Source: an uncultured Cellulophaga sp.
GTDB taxonomy: Bacteria; Bacteroidota; Bacteroidia; Flavobacteriales; Flavobacteriaceae
DNA length: 64,000 nucleotides
Reading direction: 5' to 3'
NCBI GenBank assembly: GCA_947496695.1
Contig: CANMEI010000011.1
Location: 62,001-126,000, forward strand
Below the pieces are notes generated by a model that did no database searches, was not told the origin of the DNA, and worked only from the letters and a program-made list of their open reading frames with translations. Shown here piece after piece: positions 45,470 through 54,191 of the stretch. Position 1 is the stretch's first letter, and each line of letters starts with the position of its first letter. The translations under genes and the position numbers were made by a program.

Positions 45470-46468
45470 TTACATTATTTTAACAAGTAGTTCTTTAAGC
45501 AAATCACTTTGTGATAAGTTTGCACCTACTCCTTTACCTTTTACATCTAATTCTCTTAAATGAGCTATTACACTACTCACTTTTTTCATTGGGTAGTTTT
45601 TTGCAGCAACTTGGTATTCTTTTACAAAGTATGGATTTACACCAAGTGCTTTAGCAACATTTTTTGGGTTATGATCACTTAATCCATGGTATTGCAATAA
45701 TTGTGTAAAAAAACTATTTAAAAGCGTTACAGTAAGTACAAAAGGATTGTCTTTTGGGTTTTGAGCAAAATAGTTTAATATTCTTGTAGCTTTAACAACA
45801 TTACGCTCACCTAAAGCTTTTTTAAGCTCAAAGTTATTATAATCTTTACTAATCCCTATATTAACTTCAATAGCCTCAGGAGTAATTTCTTGTTCTTTTG
45901 GAACTACTAATTTTAGCTTTTCAAGTTCGTTGTTTATTTTCCCTAAATCAGTTCCTAAAAACTCTACTAAAAGTATTGCAGCTTTAGGTATTATTTTATA
46001 GCCTTTACCGGCTAGTACTTTTCTAATCCAATCAGATACTTGATTTTCATAAAGTTTTTTGCTTTCAAAAATTACACCTGATTTTTGAACAGCTTTGTAT
46101 ATTTTCTTTCTTTTGTCAAGTTTTGAATACTTATAGCAAATTACCAAAACTGTAGTTGGTTGTGGATTTTCTGCATAAGAAGTAAGGTTTTCAATACTTC
46201 TTGATAAGTGTTGGGCTTCTTTTACAATAATAACTTGATGTTCCGCCATCATTGGGTAACGTTTTGCATTACTTACAATATCATCAACAGTAACATCTTT
46301 ACCATAAAGTACCATTTGATTAAAGCCACGTTCTTCTTCTGATAGAATATTCTTTTCTATATATTCCGCTAGCTTATCAATATAATAAGCCTCTTCTCCC
46401 ATTAAAAAATAGATAGGTTTTATATTACCTGCTTTTATATCGTTTACTATTTTTTTTACTTCATCCAT
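45470..46468 (-). CDS. holA: DNA polymerase III subunit delta
   Basis: This 332-aa clamp-loader subunit opens the beta clamp during replication. The N-terminal DNA_pol3_delta domain reads NIKPIYFLMGEEAYYIDKLAEYI, then LSEEERGFNQMVLYGKDVT and RYPMMAEHQVIIVKEAQ. The C-terminal collar has FAQNPKDNPFVLTVTLLNSF and LRELDVKGKGVGANLSQSDLLKELL. It is complete. It diverges from the HsdR_N-domain gene with only 26 bp between the two start codons. Confidence 0.93.
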   Translation of the reverse strand: MDEVKKIVNDIKAGNIKPIYFLMGEEAYYIDKLAEYIEKNILSEEERGFNQMVLYGKDVTVDDIVSNAKRYPMMAEHQVIIVKEAQHLSRSIENLTSYAENPQPTTVLVICYKYSKLDKRKKIYKAVQKSGVIFESKKLYENQVSDWIRKVLAGKGYKIIPKAAILLVEFLGTDLGKINNELEKLKLVVPKEQEITPEAIEVNIGISKDYNNFELKKALGERNVVKATRILNYFAQNPKDNPFVLTVTLLNSFFTQLLQYHGLSDHNPKNVAKALGVNPYFVKEYQVAAKNYPMKKVSSVIAHLRELDVKGKGVGANLSQSDLLKELLVKIM

Positions 46469-46494
46469 TCAGAAAAAATCATCAAATTTGTGTC

Positions 46495-46941
46495 ATGCAA
46501 GTTTTAAATTTTAAACCTTATGACTTTCGTTTCAAAAATAGCGAAAATAAAATCTATATTTTTGATGTCATACGCAAAAAATTTGTGGTTTTACAACCTG
46601 AAGAATGGGTACGACAACATGTGGTTCATTATTTAAACAAGGAAAAAAAATATCCACTGAGCCATATAAATGTAGAGAAACAGCTAAAAGTTAATAATTT
46701 AAATCGTAGGTATGATGTAGTTGTTTTTAAACCAAATGGAGAAATTTTAGTTTTAGTAGAATGTAAGGCTCCTGAAGTAGAAATTTCACAAAAAACTTTT
46801 GACCAAATTGCAAGGTATAATATGCAATTAAAATCTAATTACTTAATGGTTACAAATGGTTTAAACCATTTTTATTGTAATATGGATTTTACTCAAGAAA
46901 AATACTCATTTTTAAAGGATATTCCTGATTTTAACCGTTAA
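46495..46941 (+). CDS. Stand-alone type I restriction HsdR N-terminal-like nuclease domain protein
   Basis: This 148-aa protein matches the HSDR_N_2 PD-(D/E)XK fold: RKKFVVLQPEEWVRQHVVHYL, VEKQLKVNNLNRRYDVVVF (catalytic Asp, about 77), LVLVECKAPEVEIS (E-x-K, about 91-93), then QIARYNMQLKSNYLMVTNG. All catalytic residues are present. There is no helicase, HsdM or HsdS. It lies head-to-head with holA, an arrangement I believe is common in Bacteroidota, which suggests a housekeeping DNA-processing role rather than restriction. Confidence 0.85.
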   Translation: MQVLNFKPYDFRFKNSENKIYIFDVIRKKFVVLQPEEWVRQHVVHYLNKEKKYPLSHINVEKQLKVNNLNRRYDVVVFKPNGEILVLVECKAPEVEISQKTFDQIARYNMQLKSNYLMVTNGLNHFYCNMDFTQEKYSFLKDIPDFNR

Positions 46942-47032
46942 TTTGCCAACTTAAATCGAAAATTAATACTAATTATCTTTTTTTAGATAAAGAGTTGTAA
47001 AAAATACCTACAGTTTGTTAGGTAATATTTGA

Positions 47033-48037
47033 ATGTCAAAAATAGCAATTGTTATATTAAATTGGAATGGTCAAAAATTGTTAGAACAATTTTTACCTTC
47101 AGTTACAGAATACTCTACTAATGCATCAATTTATGTTGCAGACAATGCATCGACTGATAATTCTATTCAGTTTATAAAAGACAACTATCCTGATATCAAA
47201 ATTATACAAAACACTGAAAATGGTGGTTATGCAAAAGGATATAATGATGCTTTAATACACATTAATGCAGATGTATATTGTTTGTTAAATTCAGATGTGG
47301 AAGTAACTCCTAATTGGTTAATATCAATTGAAGATACTTTTAATAATTATCCTGAAGTTGCTATTATTCAACCTAAAATTTTAGACTACAAACAAAAAAA
47401 CTATTTTGAATATGCAGGTGCTGCAGGTGGTTTTATAGATCAATTAGGATATCCATTTTGTAGAGGGAGAATATTTCAAGATTTAGAAGAAGATTTGGGG
47501 CAGTATAATGATGTTCGTGAAATATTTTGGGCAACGGGTGCTTGCATGTTTATTAAGGCCGAAGTGTTTCATAAATTAGGAGGTTTTGATGAAGATTATT
47601 TTGCGCATCAAGAAGAAGTAGATTTATGCTGGAGAGCGCATAATAAAGAGTATAAAATTTTATATGTTGGAACATCAACAATATACCATTTAGGAGGTTC
47701 TACTTTAAGTAATATGAATCCAAAAAAGACATTTTTAAATTTTAGAAACTCCCTATATTCTATCACTAAAAACTTACCTAAAAAGAAAGCTTTTGTAATT
47801 ATTTTTATACGTTTATTATTAGATGGTATTGCAGGTATTCGCTTTATATTTCAAGGAAAGTTTAACCACTGCTTAGCAATTTTAAAAGCACATGTTAGTT
47901 TCTATAAAAATTTTATAAAAATCTTCAAAAAGCGTGAAAACGTTACGTATTTTAAAAAATATTATACCACAAAGTCTATAGTGTGCTCACATTTCGTATA
48001 TAGCATTAGAAAGTTTACTATTTTAGTAAAAGATTAA
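47033..48037 (+). CDS. Family 2 glycosyltransferase (rhamnosyltransferase-like)
   Basis: This 334-aa GT-A enzyme has VILNWNGQKLLEQFLPSV, the nucleotide-sugar DNASTDNSIQFI region, CLLNSDVEVTPNW (DxD-like NSDVE at about 86) and GACMFIKAEVFHKLGGFDEDYFAHQEEVDLCWRAHN (given in part: GGFDEDYF, EEVDLCWRA). The C-terminus has one membrane-associated helix (IIFIRLLLDGIAGIRFIF). This is the WbbL/RfbN-like group that extends surface glycans. It is a single gene upstream of an OmpA lipoprotein gene, so its acceptor is not evident. Confidence 0.92.
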   Translation: MSKIAIVILNWNGQKLLEQFLPSVTEYSTNASIYVADNASTDNSIQFIKDNYPDIKIIQNTENGGYAKGYNDALIHINADVYCLLNSDVEVTPNWLISIEDTFNNYPEVAIIQPKILDYKQKNYFEYAGAAGGFIDQLGYPFCRGRIFQDLEEDLGQYNDVREIFWATGACMFIKAEVFHKLGGFDEDYFAHQEEVDLCWRAHNKEYKILYVGTSTIYHLGGSTLSNMNPKKTFLNFRNSLYSITKNLPKKKAFVIIFIRLLLDGIAGIRFIFQGKFNHCLAILKAHVSFYKNFIKIFKKRENVTYFKKYYTTKSIVCSHFVYSIRKFTILVKD

Positions 48038-48110
48038 CGAATATACAGAGCAAGCAAATTGCAATTTGTATATTTTTACAGTGAACAATTTAATTTAAGT
48101 ATTAATAATT

Positions 48111-48962
48111 ATGAAAAAAATAATTTTAGGCTGTTTAGGAGTGACTTTATTATTGTCTTCTTGCGTGTCACAAAAAAAATATGCAGAGTTAGAGGCAAAA
48201 AATCAAGCGAATGAGGATTTATTGAATTCAGCTACAGTAAAACTTAATAGCTGTCTTGAAGAGAAAGCATCAGCTTCTTCTAGACTAAAAACTTTAGAAG
48301 ATCAGAATGCATTTTTGAAAAGTAATAATCAAGAGTTAATTAATAATATGGGTAATTTAACTACCCTATCATCTAAAGGAGCTCAAAATCTTGAGAAATC
48401 TTTAGAAAGCTTACAGGAAAAAGATTTAACTATTAGAAAGTTAAATGATGCAATTACTCGTAGAGATTCTGTAAACTTATCATTAGTACAAAGTTTAAAA
48501 GGAGTTTTGGGTAATCTTGATGATGAAGATATCGAAATCAGCGTTGAAAAAGGTGTTGTTTTTGTTTCTATTTCTGATAAGTTATTATTTAGCAGTGGAA
48601 GCTATAACGTTGCTCCTAAAGCTAAAGATATTTTAGGTAAAGTAGCTAAAGTAGTTAATAACAAACCAGATTTCGAATTTATGGTTGAAGGTCATACTGA
48701 TGATGTACCTTACAGAAAAGGTGTTTTATTAGATAACTGGGATTTAAGTGCAAAACGTGCTACTGCTGTTGTTAGAATTCTACAAAACGATTACGGTGTA
48801 GATCCTAAACGTATGACTGCTGCTGCAAGATCTTCTTATGTTCCAATTTCTGCAACTGATAAAGCAAGAAATAGAAGAACTCGTATTGTTGTTCTTCCTA
48901 AAATTGATCAATTCTATGAAATGATTGAAGATGGAATGAAAGATCCTGCTATCAACAACTAA
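48111..48962 (+). CDS. OmpA family lipoprotein with coiled coil
   Basis: This 283-aa lipoprotein has Cys18 after LLLSS. Residues about 22-120 are a coiled coil (KYAELEAKNQANEDLLNSAT, LQEKDLTIRKLNDAITRRDS). The OmpA domain (about 140-262) has KLLFSSGSYNVAPKAKDIL, EGHTDDVP, WDLSAKRATAVVRIL and KARNRRTRIVVLPK, so peptidoglycan binding is intact. A paralogue with a decayed OmpA domain sits at 57164-57937; both end with a KIDQFYEMI/KFDSFYFAL-type tail. It ends in a strong terminator. Confidence 0.92.
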   Translation: MKKIILGCLGVTLLLSSCVSQKKYAELEAKNQANEDLLNSATVKLNSCLEEKASASSRLKTLEDQNAFLKSNNQELINNMGNLTTLSSKGAQNLEKSLESLQEKDLTIRKLNDAITRRDSVNLSLVQSLKGVLGNLDDEDIEISVEKGVVFVSISDKLLFSSGSYNVAPKAKDILGKVAKVVNNKPDFEFMVEGHTDDVPYRKGVLLDNWDLSAKRATAVVRILQNDYGVDPKRMTAAARSSYVPISATDKARNRRTRIVVLPKIDQFYEMIEDGMKDPAINN

Positions 48963-48984
48963 TAAGAAATTTTTATAATATAAG

Positions 48985-49012
48985 AAAAGCCTGCAAATTG
49001 CAGGCTTTTTTG
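48985..49012. terminator. Terminator after the OmpA lipoprotein gene
   Basis: AAAAGCCTGCAA pairs with TTGCAGGCTTTT and is followed by a T-run. It lies between the OmpA gene and the convergent YciO-type gene and can serve both. Confidence 0.9.
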
Positions 49013-49053
49013 ATTTCTATTATGTAGTTAATAGAATAATTTTTAATACAGTT

Positions 49054-49674
49054 TTAAAAAATACTAATATCTCCTTTTCCTTCTCTAATGATTATAGGTT
49101 CTCCCTCTGATAAATCAACTACTGTAGAGGCTTTATTATCACCATAACCACCGTCAATTACAATATCAACAAGATTTTGCCATTTCTCAAATATTAATTC
49201 AGGATCTGTAGTATATTCTAATAATTCATCTTCGTCATGTATAGAGGTTGAAATAATTGGATTACCAAGTGCTTCAACAATAGCTTTGGCTATAGAATTA
49301 TCAGGAACACGAATACCTACTGTTTTTTTCTTTTTAAATTGTTTTGGCAAGTTGTTATTACCAGGTAATATAAAGGTATAAGGCCCTGGTAATGCTCTTT
49401 TTAAAATTTTAAAGGTTCTAGTGTCTATTTGTCTTACGTAATCAGATAAGTTACTTAAATCAGCACATATAAATGACCAATTTGCTTTGTCAAGTTTAAT
49501 ACCTTTTATACGCGCAATTTTCTCTAAAGCTTTAGTATTTGTAATATCACAACCTAAACCATAAACAGTATCTGTTGGATAAATAACTAAACCTCCTTTT
49601 TGTAAAACATCAACAACCTTTTTAATCTCTTTAGGATTTGGGTTTTCAGGATAGATTTTTATAAATTGAGCCAT
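49054..49674 (-). CDS. Sua5/YciO/YrdC family protein, YciO-like
   Basis: This 206-aa protein has the YrdC fold: GGLVIYPTDTVYGLGCDITN, KRALPGPYTFILPGN and KKKTVGIRVPDNSIAKAIVE. The family makes threonylcarbamoyl-AMP for the t6A tRNA modification. The C-terminal half follows E. coli YciO more than TsaC: GNPIISTSIHDEDELLEYTTDP, VDIVIDGGYGDNKASTVVDL and PIIIREGKGDI, with no STSAN motif. In databases it would usually be named threonylcarbamoyl-AMP synthase, but whether it makes t6A precursor efficiently is open. It is a single gene. Confidence 0.87.
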   Translation of the reverse strand: MAQFIKIYPENPNPKEIKKVVDVLQKGGLVIYPTDTVYGLGCDITNTKALEKIARIKGIKLDKANWSFICADLSNLSDYVRQIDTRTFKILKRALPGPYTFILPGNNNLPKQFKKKKTVGIRVPDNSIAKAIVEALGNPIISTSIHDEDELLEYTTDPELIFEKWQNLVDIVIDGGYGDNKASTVVDLSEGEPIIIREGKGDISIF

Positions 49675-50140
49675 AATAGTTTACTTTATATGAAGCTATA
49701 CAAAGTTCTGTTATTTTTTTTATAATACACAGTTTCAATAAAATAAAAGCTACTCAAAAAAATAATGAGTAGCTTTTAAACTGCTATAAATGTATAAATA
49801 AACCCCTAAATAAAAATAGTCAATGGTATTCTATATTTTAGATTAATATTTGTTTAGTAAAATTGTATGAATAACTATCTATTTTAAATTTTACTTTGTT
49901 TATTATTGAAAATAATTATTAAATATCCTCTTCTTGAAGCATCAGAAACATAAATTATATATTCGTTGCTAAAAAGCTTAGGTGTAAAACACTATTTTAT
50001 AGTGCTAGTAGCGTTATCACTACTAACTTTCATCTATTTTCAAAGTTCTTCTTATAAGATTTAAAAAATGTTAGCAAATCTTTATGATTTGGTTATAGAA
50101 TTAATTCGCAATTTTGTGAAATATATCTTAGTTTATAAAA
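49675..50140. other. 466-bp intergenic region without a recognised gene
   Basis: No reading frame with protein features was found on either strand. It holds one clear terminator-like hairpin (49745-49777), a weak stem around 50007-50026 (TAGTAG / CTACTA), and AT-rich sequence. No tRNA or known riboswitch pattern was seen. Confidence 0.6.
49745..49777 (-). terminator. Orphan terminator hairpin upstream of the YciO-like gene
   Basis: AAAAGCTACTCA (49745-49756) pairs with TGAGTAGCTTTT (49766-49777). On the minus strand the stem is followed by TTTTATTTTATT, so it faces leftward, 71 bp upstream of the YciO-like start. No gene on the minus strand lies to its right before the next plus-strand gene. 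Confidence 0.65.
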
Positions 50141-50515
50141 GTGAAAAGAGTAAATATATTTTTAATTTTATTTTTCAGCCTCGCTATTTATTGTTTTTCA
50201 ATAAATAACGATGCTAAAAATGTAGCTCAAACTTTTCAAAGTCAAGATGTTGGTATAATTAAAAAGGATTTAAGTAGACCATCAGTAACTTTAAATTATA
50301 ATGGTGTTGTAACACAACCAGAAAATTTAATTGAAGTTAATTCTACTCCTTCATATTACGATACAAATACCAATATTCAAAAATATTCGTTTGTTCAAAG
50401 TTCTAAAGAACAGTTTTTTATCAACAAATTAAAGAGATATTCTAAAACTTCTTTAAGTTGTTTAATCCAGTATCGAAAAACCGACGTGATTTTTCCTTTT
50501 CATTATTTCTGGTAA
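50141..50515 (+). CDS. Small exported protein of unknown function
   Basis: This is a 124-aa protein read from a GTG start (KRVNIFLILFFSLAIYCFS signal-like helix, residues 2-20). The remainder is polar with no recognised domain (SRPSVTLNYNGVV, NLIEVNSTPSYYDTN) and ends in a hydrophobic aromatic stretch (DVIFPFHYFW). I do not recognise it. It lies 110 bp upstream of another unknown small membrane protein. Codon use looks normal for the window. Confidence 0.55.
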   Translation: MKRVNIFLILFFSLAIYCFSINNDAKNVAQTFQSQDVGIIKKDLSRPSVTLNYNGVVTQPENLIEVNSTPSYYDTNTNIQKYSFVQSSKEQFFINKLKRYSKTSLSCLIQYRKTDVIFPFHYFW

Positions 50516-50625
50516 TCATTTTTAATTTTTATTAGTGCTGTTTTATTAAACAAAATAGCAAATTTAAATTTAAAAAAGACTTTGCTGTACAGTGAGGTCA
50601 AATTAATCTTATAAAAAAATTAAAA

Positions 50626-51099
50626 ATGAATTTAGGAATAACCATAACTGTTTTAATAATAGCAACTATTTGCTCATTACCATTTGTAATAATGGTACAA
50701 AATAGAAAAAAAAGAGAGAAAGAAATGATTAGTTCTGTAACTAAAATAGCAGGGGAAAATAATTGCAAATTAAATGATTATGATGTTTTTACCAATTTTA
50801 TAATTGGAATTGACAACTTTAATAATAAAGTTTTTTATGCTAATAAAAATCAAGATGATATTAATGTCAATTATATTAATTTATCAGAAATTAAAAATTG
50901 TAAAATAAACACAGTTAAGGAAAATAATAAAAAAAGTAATTTTGCTATGATTAATGAATTAAACCTTCAGTTTACACCATATAGTAAGCCTCCTTTTAAC
51001 GTTACTTTTTATAATTCAAATTCAAATATGCAACTAAGTAATGAGTTATTAGTAGCTCAAAAATGGTCAAAACATATTAATAGTCAATTGCATGGCTAA
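50626..51099 (+). CDS. Membrane-anchored protein of unknown function
   Basis: This 157-aa protein has one N-terminal membrane helix (LGITITVLIIATICSLPFVIM given in part: about residues 3-23) followed by a basic stop-transfer (QNRKKREKE) and a cytosolic domain of about 130 residues (NNCKLNDYDVFTNFIIGIDN, KPPFNVTFYNSNSNMQLSNE) that resembles small PH-like beta domains. No named family was recognised. It ends in a terminator shared with the convergent uvrD gene. Confidence 0.65.
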   Translation: MNLGITITVLIIATICSLPFVIMVQNRKKREKEMISSVTKIAGENNCKLNDYDVFTNFIIGIDNFNNKVFYANKNQDDINVNYINLSEIKNCKINTVKENNKKSNFAMINELNLQFTPYSKPPFNVTFYNSNSNMQLSNELLVAQKWSKHINSQLHG

Positions 51100-51109
51100 A
51101 TAAAAAAAG

Positions 51110-51147
51110 TCCCTTTGTAATAATAATAATTCAAAGGGATTTTTTTT
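51110..51147. terminator. Terminator between the membrane protein gene and uvrD
   Basis: TCCCTTTG (51110-51117) pairs with CAAAGGGA (51132-51139) around an AT-rich loop, followed on the plus strand by T8 and preceded by A7, so it can act in both directions. Its right edge touches the uvrD stop codon. Confidence 0.85.
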
Positions 51148-53476
51148 AACCTATAACTTCTAGTTTAGCAAAACGTAATAGTAGTTTTTTAACACCAGAA
51201 GTGTCAAATTGTATTTCAGCTTTTCGGTCGTTGCCAATACCTTCAAGTTTAACTACTGTACCCCTACCAAAACGAGTATGGTTAATTAAACTACCTTCAA
51301 CTAAATTAGCATCTATAGTATTAGTATTTCCAATAGGTTTAGACAGTTCTGGTTTTAATTTCCGCAATTTTCTTAATTGATTCTCATTTGGTTTTACAGC
51401 ATTTGGCGGAATACCACTAGATGGTTTTACTTGTCTTAATTTACTTTTATCAACTTCACCAAAAATATCTGTATCAATTAATGATTTATACCTATAGCCA
51501 GGATTTGCAATTGGAGTTAGATTTTCTACATATTTCTCATCAATTTCTTCAATAAATCGGCTTGGCTCTGCATCAATTAATTTACCCCAACGGTACCTGT
51601 TTTGCGTGTAAGTCAAATAAGCTTGTTTTTCAGCTCTTGTTAATGCTACATAGAATAAACGACGTTCTTCTTCTAGTTCACTACGTGTATTCATACTCAT
51701 GCCAGAAGGGAACAAATCTTCTTCCATACCCACAATATATACATGTGGAAACTCTAATCCTTTTGCTAAGTGAATTGTCATTAAGGCCACACGATCATCA
51801 TCACCGGTATCATTATCTAAATCTGTTGCTAATGCAACATCTTCTAAAAACTCATCAATACTACCTGTTGCTCCGTCAACCTCTTGTTGTCCTTCAACAA
51901 AATCTTTTATACCATTTAATAGCTCTTCAATATTATCCATACGGGCAATACCTTCAGGAGTTCCATCTTTTTTAAACTCTAATAAAATTCCTGTTTTTTT
52001 AGCAACATGTTCTGAGAGCGCAAAAGCATCAGTAGTTTCATTCATGATTTGAAAACTCTTAATCATGTTAGTGAAATCACCTAATTTATTTTTGGTGCCA
52101 TTATTTATCTTAAGATTTATTTTATCTAAATTCTGAATTACTTCAAAAATTGAACGCCCATAATGGTTTGCTGCAACCGTAAGCTTATCCATGGTGCTCT
52201 GCCCTATTCCACGTGCTGGAAAATTAATAACACGTTTTAAAGCTTCCTCATCTTTTGGGTTAATCACCAAACGTAAATATGCTAAAACATCTTTTATTTC
52301 TTTACGTTGGTAGAATGATAAACCACCATATATTCTATATGGAATATCACGTTTACGCAATGCATCTTCAATTGCTCTAGATTGTGAATTGGTACGGTAC
52401 AATACTGCAAAATCACCATTTGGCATTTGATTTTGCATTCTATTTTCAAAAATTGATCCAGCTACAAATCTACCTTCTTCTGCATCTGTAGTGCTTCGGT
52501 GCACTTTAATTGCAGGTCCATCATCATTATCTGTCCAAACCACTTTTTCTAATTGGTTTGTATTATTTGCTATAATAGAGTTAGCTGCATTTACAATATT
52601 TCGTGTAGAACGGTAATTTTGTTCTAAACGATACATTACTACATTATCATAATCTTTTTGAAAATTCAAAATATTACTAATGTTTGCACCACGGAAAGAG
52701 TAAATACTTTGGGCATCATCACCCACCACACAAATATTATGGAATTTATCTGAAAGTGCTTTTACAATTAAATATTGTGAATGGTTAGTATCTTGGTACT
52801 CATCAACCAAAATATATCTAAAACGATCTTGATATTTTGCTAAAACTTCAGGGAAACGGTTTAATAATTCATTAGTTCTTAATAATAAATCGTCAAAATC
52901 CATCGCGCCAGCTTTAAAACAACGCTCTACATATTTCTCATAGATCTCCCCAATTCTTGGTCGTTTAGCCATTGCATCGGCCTCTTGCAAATCATTATCA
53001 TTGTAATATGCACGAACGGTTATTAAACTATTTTTGAATGATGAAATTCTATTCTGTACCTGTTTGTATTTGTAAATATCTTTGTCAAGTCCCATCTCTT
53101 TAATAATAGATGCTATCAAACGTTGAGAATCTTGTGTATCGTAAATGGTAAAATTACTTGGGAAACCCAATTTGTTACCATCAAAACGTAATAGTTTGGC
53201 AAAAACGGAATGGAAAGTTCCCATCATCAAATTCTTTGATTCAGAACTACCAACAATACTAGAAATACGCTCTTTCATTTCACGAGCAGCTTTATTGGTG
53301 AATGTTAATGCCAATATATTAAACGCGTCAACACCTTGGTTCATTAAATATGCGATACGAAATGTAAGTACTCTTGTTTTTCCAGAACCAGCACCAGCAA
53401 TAACAATTAATGGGCCATCTTTATGTAATACAGGTGCTCGCTGCGCATCATTCAGCTGATTTATATAATTTTCCAA
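51146..53476 (-). CDS. uvrD: UvrD/PcrA family 3'-5' DNA helicase
   Basis: This 776-aa SF1A helicase is used in nucleotide excision repair and replication restart. Walker A is GAGSGKTRVLTFRIAYLMN (about 28), then TFTNKAAREMKER, LVDEYQDTNHSQY (about 227), VGDDAQSIYSFRGA, LEQNYRSTRNIV, MTIHLAKGLEFPHVYIVGME and LFYVALTRAEKQAYL. The C-terminal about 50 residues (INHTRFGRGTVVKL to LEVIG) are the Tudor-like domain that binds RNA polymerase in PcrA. The start is a TTG at 53476: an in-frame stop lies upstream and no ATG precedes the conserved LNDAQRAPV motif. Confidence 0.95.
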   Translation of the reverse strand: MENYINQLNDAQRAPVLHKDGPLIVIAGAGSGKTRVLTFRIAYLMNQGVDAFNILALTFTNKAAREMKERISSIVGSSESKNLMMGTFHSVFAKLLRFDGNKLGFPSNFTIYDTQDSQRLIASIIKEMGLDKDIYKYKQVQNRISSFKNSLITVRAYYNDNDLQEADAMAKRPRIGEIYEKYVERCFKAGAMDFDDLLLRTNELLNRFPEVLAKYQDRFRYILVDEYQDTNHSQYLIVKALSDKFHNICVVGDDAQSIYSFRGANISNILNFQKDYDNVVMYRLEQNYRSTRNIVNAANSIIANNTNQLEKVVWTDNDDGPAIKVHRSTTDAEEGRFVAGSIFENRMQNQMPNGDFAVLYRTNSQSRAIEDALRKRDIPYRIYGGLSFYQRKEIKDVLAYLRLVINPKDEEALKRVINFPARGIGQSTMDKLTVAANHYGRSIFEVIQNLDKINLKINNGTKNKLGDFTNMIKSFQIMNETTDAFALSEHVAKKTGILLEFKKDGTPEGIARMDNIEELLNGIKDFVEGQQEVDGATGSIDEFLEDVALATDLDNDTGDDDRVALMTIHLAKGLEFPHVYIVGMEEDLFPSGMSMNTRSELEEERRLFYVALTRAEKQAYLTYTQNRYRWGKLIDAEPSRFIEEIDEKYVENLTPIANPGYRYKSLIDTDIFGEVDKSKLRQVKPSSGIPPNAVKPNENQLRKLRKLKPELSKPIGNTNTIDANLVEGSLINHTRFGRGTVVKLEGIGNDRKAEIQFDTSGVKKLLLRFAKLEVIG

Positions 53477-53588
53477 ATGTAAAATATTAGATATTTATGG
53501 GAGCGTGAATTTAACTATAAATGCTTGCATACTAAAATGTAGCTTTTAATAATTATAAACAATAGTTAACTGTTAGATTGATTTTGAA

Positions 53589-53596
53589 TATATTTG
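53589..53596 (+). promoter_or_regulatory. Candidate -7 element of the DsrE-amidohydrolase operon
   Basis: TATATTTG matches TAnnTTTG and lies 52 bp before the ATG at 53649. Confidence 0.4.
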
Positions 53597-53648
53597 AGAT
53601 AAATACGACAATTCTTTAGTATTATTACACACATTTAATTAATCTTCA

Positions 53649-54188
53649 ATGAAATTAACACTGATTCCAATATTTTTATCAATTATATTAATTAACGTTA
53701 CAATTGCACAAGAAAAAGCCTCAGGGCCAATTATATATGAATACGGAAAGGTGTATAAAGTAAAAAATCCTGATCTTGTAGTAGACCCAACACAAGAATA
53801 TAAAGCTGTTTTTGATGTTGCTGGTAGTCCTAAAAGTCATGATAAAATAAATGCTTCTATTGAAACCGGTGTGCGTTTTTTAAATATGCATGCGCAAGCA
53901 GGTGTTCCTAAAGAAAATTTAAAAGTAGCTTTAGTTTTACACGGTGGCGCATCTAAAGATGTGTTGACTAATGAAGCTTATAATAAAAAATATGGTGTTG
54001 ATAACCCTAATTTAAAAATGGTAAATGCCCTGACTAAAGAGGGTGTGCAAATTTATTTATGTGGGCAATCAGCAGCATATAATAATATCAAAAAAGAAGA
54101 TATGATACCGGGAACACAGTTGTCATTATCTGCAATGACGGCCCTTGTGTTATTGCAAAACCAAGATTATAGACTAATTAAATTTTAA
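53649..54188 (+). CDS. Exported DsrE-like protein
   Basis: This 179-aa protein has a signal peptide (LSIILINVTIAQE). The mature domain follows the DsrE/DsrF sulfur-relay fold: YKAVFDVAGSPKSHDKINAS, RFLNMHAQAGVPKENLKVAL, VLHGGASKDVL, and the single conserved Cys in VQIYLCGQSAAYN (about 146). Periplasmic DsrE-like proteins are of unknown role, presumably in thiol or sulfur transfer. The M20 amidohydrolase gene begins 3 bp after its stop, so they form an operon. Confidence 0.85.
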   Translation: MKLTLIPIFLSIILINVTIAQEKASGPIIYEYGKVYKVKNPDLVVDPTQEYKAVFDVAGSPKSHDKINASIETGVRFLNMHAQAGVPKENLKVALVLHGGASKDVLTNEAYNKKYGVDNPNLKMVNALTKEGVQIYLCGQSAAYNNIKKEDMIPGTQLSLSAMTALVLLQNQDYRLIKF

Positions 54189-54191
54189 TAA

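Noticed and set aside
46495-46941. Restriction-modification or defence system
   Set aside because: Only the HsdR_N-like domain is present; no methyltransferase, specificity or helicase gene accompanies it.
49675-50140. tRNA, riboswitch or CRISPR array in the long gap
   Set aside because: No cloverleaf, no conserved aptamer pattern and no regularly spaced repeats were seen.
51562-51975. 137-codon open frame on the plus strand
   Set aside because: It is antisense to uvrD and rich in His, Leu and Tyr without any domain. It is a shadow.
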